A DNA stretch of 64,000 bases, taken from NCBI RefSeq assembly GCF_009757775.1, contig NZ_RHLK01000010.1, forward strand, positions 1 through 64,000, given 5' to 3'. Below, piece after piece: positions 59,680 through 64,000 of this stretch (position 1 is the stretch's first letter; each line of letters starts with the position of its first letter). The notes under the pieces are model-generated. The model did not search any database. It saw only the letters and a program-made list of their open reading frames with translations, and was not told the DNA's origin. Source of the DNA: Paenibacillus lutrae (lineage in GTDB: Bacteria; Bacillota; Bacilli; Paenibacillales; NBRC-103111). Both the position numbers and the translations under genes were made by a program.

Positions 59680-60615
59680 ATGAGAAGAGGGTGGATCGTC
59701 CTTGTGGCGATTATGCTGATTACGAGTCTGACGGCATGTGGACAAGGTGAATCAGGTGAAAGTGAAGCGAAGAAAACAGTGTCGATTCTGACTCCGTACT
59801 TGTCATCCGTAACTACGAACGAGATGGTGGAATCACTCAAGAAACAGGCGGCCGAACGAGGCTGGAAAACCAATGTGATCGATACCAAAGGGGATGTCGG
59901 ACAGCTTGCAAGCCGCATGGAAGACGTTATATCCACCAAAACAGATGCAATCGTTATCGTAAGTACCGATCCGAACCAGCTCAAAACTCAAATCAAAAAA
60001 GCAGCTGACAAAAAAATTCCAGTTTTCGGCTGTGACTCCGGTTATATAGAAGGCATGAGCATGAACGCGACGAGCGACAATGTGGCTATGTCCAAAATGA
60101 TTACCGAGCACATGACTCAAACGATCGGCAGCAAGGGCAATGTTGTGGTCCTGACTCACCGTCCGCATCCCGGTGTACTGAAGCGTACTCAGCAGCTCGA
60201 TGAAATGCTGAAGAGCCAGCCGGCCATTACTAAAGTGACGGAGCAGCAAGTACAAGTTCCGGGACCGATTGAAAACGCGCGCAAGCAAATGGAAAGTCTG
60301 CTGCTCGCTAATAAAGAGGAAGGCTCCATTACAGCGGTATGGGCCGGATGGGATGAAGCAGCCATCGGTGCGGCACAGGCTATTGAAGCAGCCGGACGCA
60401 AAAACATCCTCGTTACAGGTATCGACGGGAACAGCCAGGCTGTCGATATGATTAAAAAAGGTTCTCCGCTCGGAGCGACGGTCAAACAGAACTTCACAGG
60501 CATGGCCGATATTGTTGCCAAGCAGATGGATCTCGTTTTCCAGGGGAAACCGGTTGAGTCAACAGAACTCTATGCGCCTGCAAGTCTGATTACGAAAGAT
60601 AACGCAGGGAAATAA
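59680..60615 (+). CDS. CUT2 sugar ABC transporter substrate-binding lipoprotein
   Basis: A 311-residue RbsB-type periplasmic binding protein. Lipobox LTAC after VAIMLITS; then the PBP1 fold with VSILTPYLSSVTTNEMVESLKKQAAERGWKTNVIDTKGDVGQ, DAIVIVSTDPNQ, and VTGIDGNSQAVDMIKKG. ATG at 59680 (MRRG) sits nine bases from AGGGGG; the ATG at 59674 is too close. First gene of the operon. Probably imports a monosaccharide. Confidence 0.92.
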   Translation: MRRGWIVLVAIMLITSLTACGQGESGESEAKKTVSILTPYLSSVTTNEMVESLKKQAAERGWKTNVIDTKGDVGQLASRMEDVISTKTDAIVIVSTDPNQLKTQIKKAADKKIPVFGCDSGYIEGMSMNATSDNVAMSKMITEHMTQTIGSKGNVVVLTHRPHPGVLKRTQQLDEMLKSQPAITKVTEQQVQVPGPIENARKQMESLLLANKEEGSITAVWAGWDEAAIGAAQAIEAAGRKNILVTGIDGNSQAVDMIKKGSPLGATVKQNFTGMADIVAKQMDLVFQGKPVESTELYAPASLITKDNAGK

Positions 60616-60620
60616 CCAAA

Positions 60621-60675
60621 GGACATGGCAGAGGGCAGGACCCGTTCCTAAGGACCGGACTCTTCTTCCATGTCC
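60621..60675 (+). terminator. Hairpin between the binding protein and ATPase genes
   Basis: GGACATGG / CCATGTCC perfect outer arms with inner paired segments, followed by CTCTTTCG. The weak T-run suggests an attenuator or an mRNA stabiliser raising binding-protein levels over the ATPase. Confidence 0.55.
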
Positions 60676-60744
60676 CTCTTTCGCCTTCGCGCTTTAGCGC
60701 TTTAATGAAACTTGATTGGTCTTAAAAGCCGAGCTGAGGAGAGG

Positions 60745-62280
60745 ATGAAATTGACTTTGCTGCACGTAGAGGGACTGAACAAAGCGTTCGGTCCCCATTA
60801 TGCTTTATATGAAGTCGGTTTGGACATTGTCCCGGGTGAAGTACATGCATTGATCGGGGAGAATGGCGCCGGCAAATCGACGTTTATCAAAATCCTGACA
60901 GGCGTCTACACTCCCGATGCAGGCCAAATTATATGGAATGGCAAAGAGGAGCACATTACGAGTCCGGGTGACGCCAGGAAGCTGGGCATTAATGTAGTCC
61001 ATCAGGACCGCAATCTGGTTCCTTCTTTTACGGGAGTGGAGAATTTGTATCTCGGTCTTCCGTATCCCCGGAATCGTTACAAACTCGGTATCGGCTGGAA
61101 GCAGATGCAAGAGCGCGCGCAGGAGCTGATGACGGAGCTGGGGCTGCAGCTTGATTTGAACAAGCCTGCAGCCCGGATGTCCCCGCCTGAGAAGACACTC
61201 CTGGAAATTATGCGGGCGATGATGCTGGAATGCCGCCTGCTCATTCTGGATGAGCCTACCGCCTCTTTGACAGATCAGGAGACGGAAAGTCTCTTCACTT
61301 TAATCCGCAAACTTGCGCAGCGGGGTACGGCTATTCTCTATGTGTCGCACCGGATGGATGAGATCACACGCATTTCGGACCGCGTGACCGTGCTTCGTAA
61401 CGGGCAATTCGTCGCAACTACGGCTACCGGACAGACGAACCGGGAGCTGCTTATCCGGCAGATGAGCAGTGCTCCTTCTGAGGGGCCGGGCCTTGGGGAG
61501 CGTCAAAGCTCAAGGGCTCTCTCATCAGGTAAGAACCTGCTGGAGGTTGAATCACTGGCATCGGCAGACGGCAAGGTGAAAGAAGTTAGTCTGAAGGTCC
61601 GCGAGGGCGAGGTTGTCGGGATTTTCGGATTAGCGGGTGCGGGACGTACCGAACTTCTGGAGACGATTTACGGTCTGCGCAAACAGAGTGCCGGCAAGAT
61701 TTCGCTCCATGGACAGGAGATACGGACAGACAGCCCGAGGCAATCGCTTGATCAGGGGATCGTTTTAATCCCGGAAGAACGTAAAAGAGACGGCCTCGTT
61801 ATGAATCTGCCGATCCGGGAGAATATGACGCTCTCTATCCTCGACAGGCTGTCCTCCGGATGGCGGATGCGTGCAGGAGCCGAGCGGCAGGAAGTGGACG
61901 GCTGGATGACGGCTATGAAAGTTAAGGCATCCGGTATGGAGCAGCCGGTTCGCGAGCTCAGCGGCGGCAATCAGCAGAAGGTGGTCTTCGCCAAGGCGCT
62001 TCTTACGAAGCCTGCGTTATTCCTCTGCGATGAGCCTACGCAGGCGGTCGACGTCATGACAAGGGAAGAGATTCACCGGCTGCTGATCGAGCAGGCCCGC
62101 GAGGGACGCGGAGTGCTTTTCGTATCATCGGATCTTCAGGAGGTACTGGAATTATCCGATCGTCTGTATGTGCTCCACGAGGGACGAATCGCCGGTGAGC
62201 TGGATAATGCGGGGTTAACCCCAGAGCAGATTCTGGCAATATGTTACAACCCGTACAAAGGAAGTGAGCAGCATGGCTGA
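60745..62280 (+). CDS. CUT2 sugar ABC transporter ATP-binding protein (RbsA type)
   Basis: A 511-residue ATPase with two ABC domains. Walker A of domain 1 is GENGAGKST; its signature is degenerate (MSPPEKTLLEI) as is usual. Domain 2 begins near 255 (GIFGLAGAGRTE) with signature LSGGNQQK. Walker B sites LILDEPTASL and LFLCDEPTQAVD are intact. I start at the ATG at 60745 beside GAGGAGAGG. Its stop overlaps the permease start by 8 bp. Confidence 0.93.
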   Translation: MKLTLLHVEGLNKAFGPHYALYEVGLDIVPGEVHALIGENGAGKSTFIKILTGVYTPDAGQIIWNGKEEHITSPGDARKLGINVVHQDRNLVPSFTGVENLYLGLPYPRNRYKLGIGWKQMQERAQELMTELGLQLDLNKPAARMSPPEKTLLEIMRAMMLECRLLILDEPTASLTDQETESLFTLIRKLAQRGTAILYVSHRMDEITRISDRVTVLRNGQFVATTATGQTNRELLIRQMSSAPSEGPGLGERQSSRALSSGKNLLEVESLASADGKVKEVSLKVREGEVVGIFGLAGAGRTELLETIYGLRKQSAGKISLHGQEIRTDSPRQSLDQGIVLIPEERKRDGLVMNLPIRENMTLSILDRLSSGWRMRAGAERQEVDGWMTAMKVKASGMEQPVRELSGGNQQKVVFAKALLTKPALFLCDEPTQAVDVMTREEIHRLLIEQAREGRGVLFVSSDLQEVLELSDRLYVLHEGRIAGELDNAGLTPEQILAICYNPYKGSEQHG

Positions 62281-63232
62281 GCCGCGCAATTCTATTCAAA
62301 TTATGCGTCTGATCCGTTCGTATGGGACGGTGATGGCAGGACTTCTGATTCTAGCGGTATTTTCGGTTTTAAGTCCGGATTCTTTCTTTACTTTTGATAA
62401 TATGATTAATATCAGCAGGCAAATTTCATTTCTGGTCATCATAGCATTAGGCGCTACACTCGTCATGGCTGTGGGAGAATTCGACCTATCGGTGGGTTCC
62501 ATGGCCAGTTTCGGAGGAGTCATTGCCGCCCAGCTTGCAGTAGCCGGGTATCCGGTATTGCTCAGTCTGCTGGTGCCGCTGGCTGCAGCGTTTCTGATCG
62601 GTTTTGTCAACGGGTGGATCGTGACGCGTTTTCGTGTTCTTTCCTTCATTACGACACTTGCGATGGGAACGATCCTGGGAGGCGTAACATTCAGGCTGAC
62701 GGGCGGGGCGACGGTCTTCGAGAACATTCCCGAATCGTTCGGATATCTGGGCCAGACCGAGTGGGGGGCGCTGCCGCTGCTATCTGTCATTATGGTCGCC
62801 ATGTGCATCCTGTTCTGGTACATCATGTCCCAGACGGCATTTGGCCGGAAATTATATGCGATCGGCGGGAACGAATCGGCTGCGCGTGTCGCAGGTGTCC
62901 ATGTGGCGCGGAATAAGAACATGGCTTTTGCGCTATGCGCGATGCTGGCCGCGTTAACCGGGATCCTGATGGCATCCCGCCTTGGTTCGGCACATCCGAC
63001 TGCGGGCTCCGGTCTGTTCCTGTCGGCCTATGCCGCTGCTTTTCTCGGGATGACTTCTTTCAAAGAAGGTGTGCCGAATATTTGGGGGACCTTCGTGGGT
63101 GCGGCGATAATCGGAATTGTAGCCAATGGATTAACGATACTTGAAGTACCCACCTTTATGCAGGATGTAATTACAGGCTGTATTGTCATCGCCGCCGTAT
63201 TAATGCAGAAGATTGGCAGAACGGCAGCGTAA
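62273..63232 (+). CDS. CUT2 sugar ABC transporter permease (RbsC type)
   Basis: A 319-residue permease with about ten membrane segments of the RbsC/AraH family: GATLVMAVGEFDLSVGSMASFGGVIAAQL and MAFALCAMLAALTGILMASRLGSAHPTAG, with AYAAAFLGMTSFKEGVPNIWGTFVGAAIIGIVANGLTIL near the end. ATG at 62273 lies in the end of the ATPase gene; AGGAAGTGAG precedes it. Confidence 0.93.
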   Translation: MAEPRNSIQIMRLIRSYGTVMAGLLILAVFSVLSPDSFFTFDNMINISRQISFLVIIALGATLVMAVGEFDLSVGSMASFGGVIAAQLAVAGYPVLLSLLVPLAAAFLIGFVNGWIVTRFRVLSFITTLAMGTILGGVTFRLTGGATVFENIPESFGYLGQTEWGALPLLSVIMVAMCILFWYIMSQTAFGRKLYAIGGNESAARVAGVHVARNKNMAFALCAMLAALTGILMASRLGSAHPTAGSGLFLSAYAAAFLGMTSFKEGVPNIWGTFVGAAIIGIVANGLTILEVPTFMQDVITGCIVIAAVLMQKIGRTAA

Positions 63233-63390
63233 TCCGTAGGACGGGCAGGATTTCCACATCAATTAGCGGCGTATATTATTAATCCCATTAACAAACGACT
63301 TGCCGATGTTTATTGGTCATAGAGTACTAACGACTAAAGTGATTCAAGGCGGAGGAAGCCGCGGGCTCCCCGCCGGGAGGGGCACTCAAC

Positions 63391-64000
63391 ATGAAATTTA
63401 TCGCTTCGTTCGATATCGGAACAACGAACGTCAAAGGCCTACTGGTCAACCGGGACGGTGGTTTGTCATACGAACACAATGTGCCGCTTGCCCTCCGGCA
63501 GGAGCCTCAGCGGATCGAGCAAGAACCCGGTCAGTGGTTTCAGGCCGTCGCCGCTATCGCCGCCGAGTGGTTCCGCGGCGGTGTACATCCGCAGGAGATC
63601 GGTCTGATCAGCTTCAGCGGCCAAATGCAGGACTGCATCCCGGTGGGCGGCAAGATGGAAGCACTCCGTCCCGCCATCCTGTATTCGGACAGCCGGGCCG
63701 GCGAAGAAGCCGCCAGGATCATAGAAGAGCTTGGCGCAGATTCGATCCGTCAAGCTGTGGAGAACAGGATGGACGGGACACTCACGTTTCCGAAGATTTT
63801 GTGGCTGCACCGGCATGAGCGGGAACTCTACAACCAGACGGTGAGCTTCTTGATCAGCTCCAAGGATTACGTAATCGCCCAGCTGACCGGCCGCTTCGTG
63901 ACGGACCCGACATCCGCGTCCACGACCGGATGCATGAACATTCGGACCCGGTCGTGGACGCAGGAATGGTTCCGGCGGCTGGGCCTGGATTCCGGCAAAA
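63391..64000 (+). CDS. FGGY family carbohydrate kinase (truncated by window end)
   Basis: The first 203 codons of an FGGY kinase (full proteins are about 490-510). The phosphate-1 motif FDIGTTNVKGLLVNRDG, GQMQDCIPVG (substrate loop), AILYSDSRAGEEAA, and SSKDYVIAQLTGRFVTDPTSASTTGCM are those of xylulokinase-like members. ATG at 63391 follows GGGAGGGG. Separated from the permease by 158 bp with no gene or terminator, it probably phosphorylates the imported sugar. The stop is outside the window. Confidence 0.88.
   Translation, partial: MKFIASFDIGTTNVKGLLVNRDGGLSYEHNVPLALRQEPQRIEQEPGQWFQAVAAIAAEWFRGGVHPQEIGLISFSGQMQDCIPVGGKMEALRPAILYSDSRAGEEAARIIEELGADSIRQAVENRMDGTLTFPKILWLHRHERELYNQTVSFLISSKDYVIAQLTGRFVTDPTSASTTGCMNIRTRSWTQEWFRRLGLDSGK

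Noticed and set aside
62296-62922. 208-codon - strand frame opposite the RbsC-like permease
   Set aside because: It is the antisense image of membrane-helix codons; the permease has an overlapping operon start and strong family match.
1-64000. tRNA, rRNA, insertion sequence, integrase or attachment site
   Set aside because: I looked for cloverleaf-like stems, transposase motifs and flanking direct repeats on both strands and found none convincing.

Overview
The window looks like chromosome from an aerobic, endospore-forming member of the Bacillales, most likely Paenibacillus or a close relative. The evidence is lineage-typical gene content: a SAM-I (S-box) riboswitch in front of metN-metI-metQ, the sporulation-type diadenylate cyclase CdaS, a three-gene GerA-type germinant receptor operon, a YjcZ-like glycine-rich sporulation peptide, the bacillithiol-linked reductase YpdA, YqkE, a YwaF/TIGR02206 membrane protein and an S-layer-homology protein. 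Most genes follow strong AGGAGG-type ribosome binding sites and many start with TTG or GTG. I saw no rRNA, tRNA, CRISPR array, insertion sequence, integrase or phage module, so this reads as core and variable chromosome rather than a mobile island.

Layout. 0.3-2.3 kb: sugar/polyol catabolism pair (Gfo/Idh/MocA dehydrogenase and sugar isomerase). 2.4-5.3 kb: riboswitch-controlled methionine ABC importer. 5.3-11.8 kb: esterase, DUF6483-like protein, YpdA, SulP anion transporter, M29 aminopeptidase, HesB-like protein. 11.9-15.7 kb: DHA2 efflux pump diverging from a MarR-azlC-azlD operon over a perfect palindrome, then CdaS. 16-21 kb: lactonase, Bcr/CflA pump, nitroreductase, two-domain peptidoglycan hydrolase, YjcZ-like peptide. 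21.5-24.8 kb: orphan YcaO-associated-looking protein, small hypotheticals, a three-domain chitin/cellulose LPMO and an AT-rich stretch. 24.8-30.4 kb: BCCT transporter, alcohol dehydrogenase, MerR-TipAS regulator, nitroreductase, ZIP metal transporter.

30.5-39.3 kb is an envelope-signalling block: two complete OmpR-type two-component systems bracket two lipoproteins and an SLH protein, followed by a third lipoprotein with cell-wall-binding-2 character. 39.5-43.3 kb is the germinant receptor operon, divergent from a formylglycine-generating enzyme with an intact active-site cysteine pair but no sulfatase in view. 44.5-48.3 kb: YqkE, a K+ channel, an APH-type kinase, and a MerR-thioredoxin operon whose thioredoxin has a CPPC rather than CGPC active site. 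48.5-51.6 kb: CUT1 sugar importer without its own ATPase. 51.8-59.5 kb: DUF2294 protein, stand-alone receiver domain, YwaF, a proline-repeat peptide, hypotheticals including a Zn-ribbon/winged-helix/nucleotide-binding-like protein, an M15 peptidase, a Cache-GGDEF cyclase and a GIY-YIG protein. 59.6-64 kb: CUT2 sugar importer and an FGGY sugar kinase that runs off the window. The two transporters and the dehydrogenase/isomerase pair suggest carbohydrate scavenging, consistent with the LPMO.

All functions are inferred by reading protein sequence and motifs; no database search was run.
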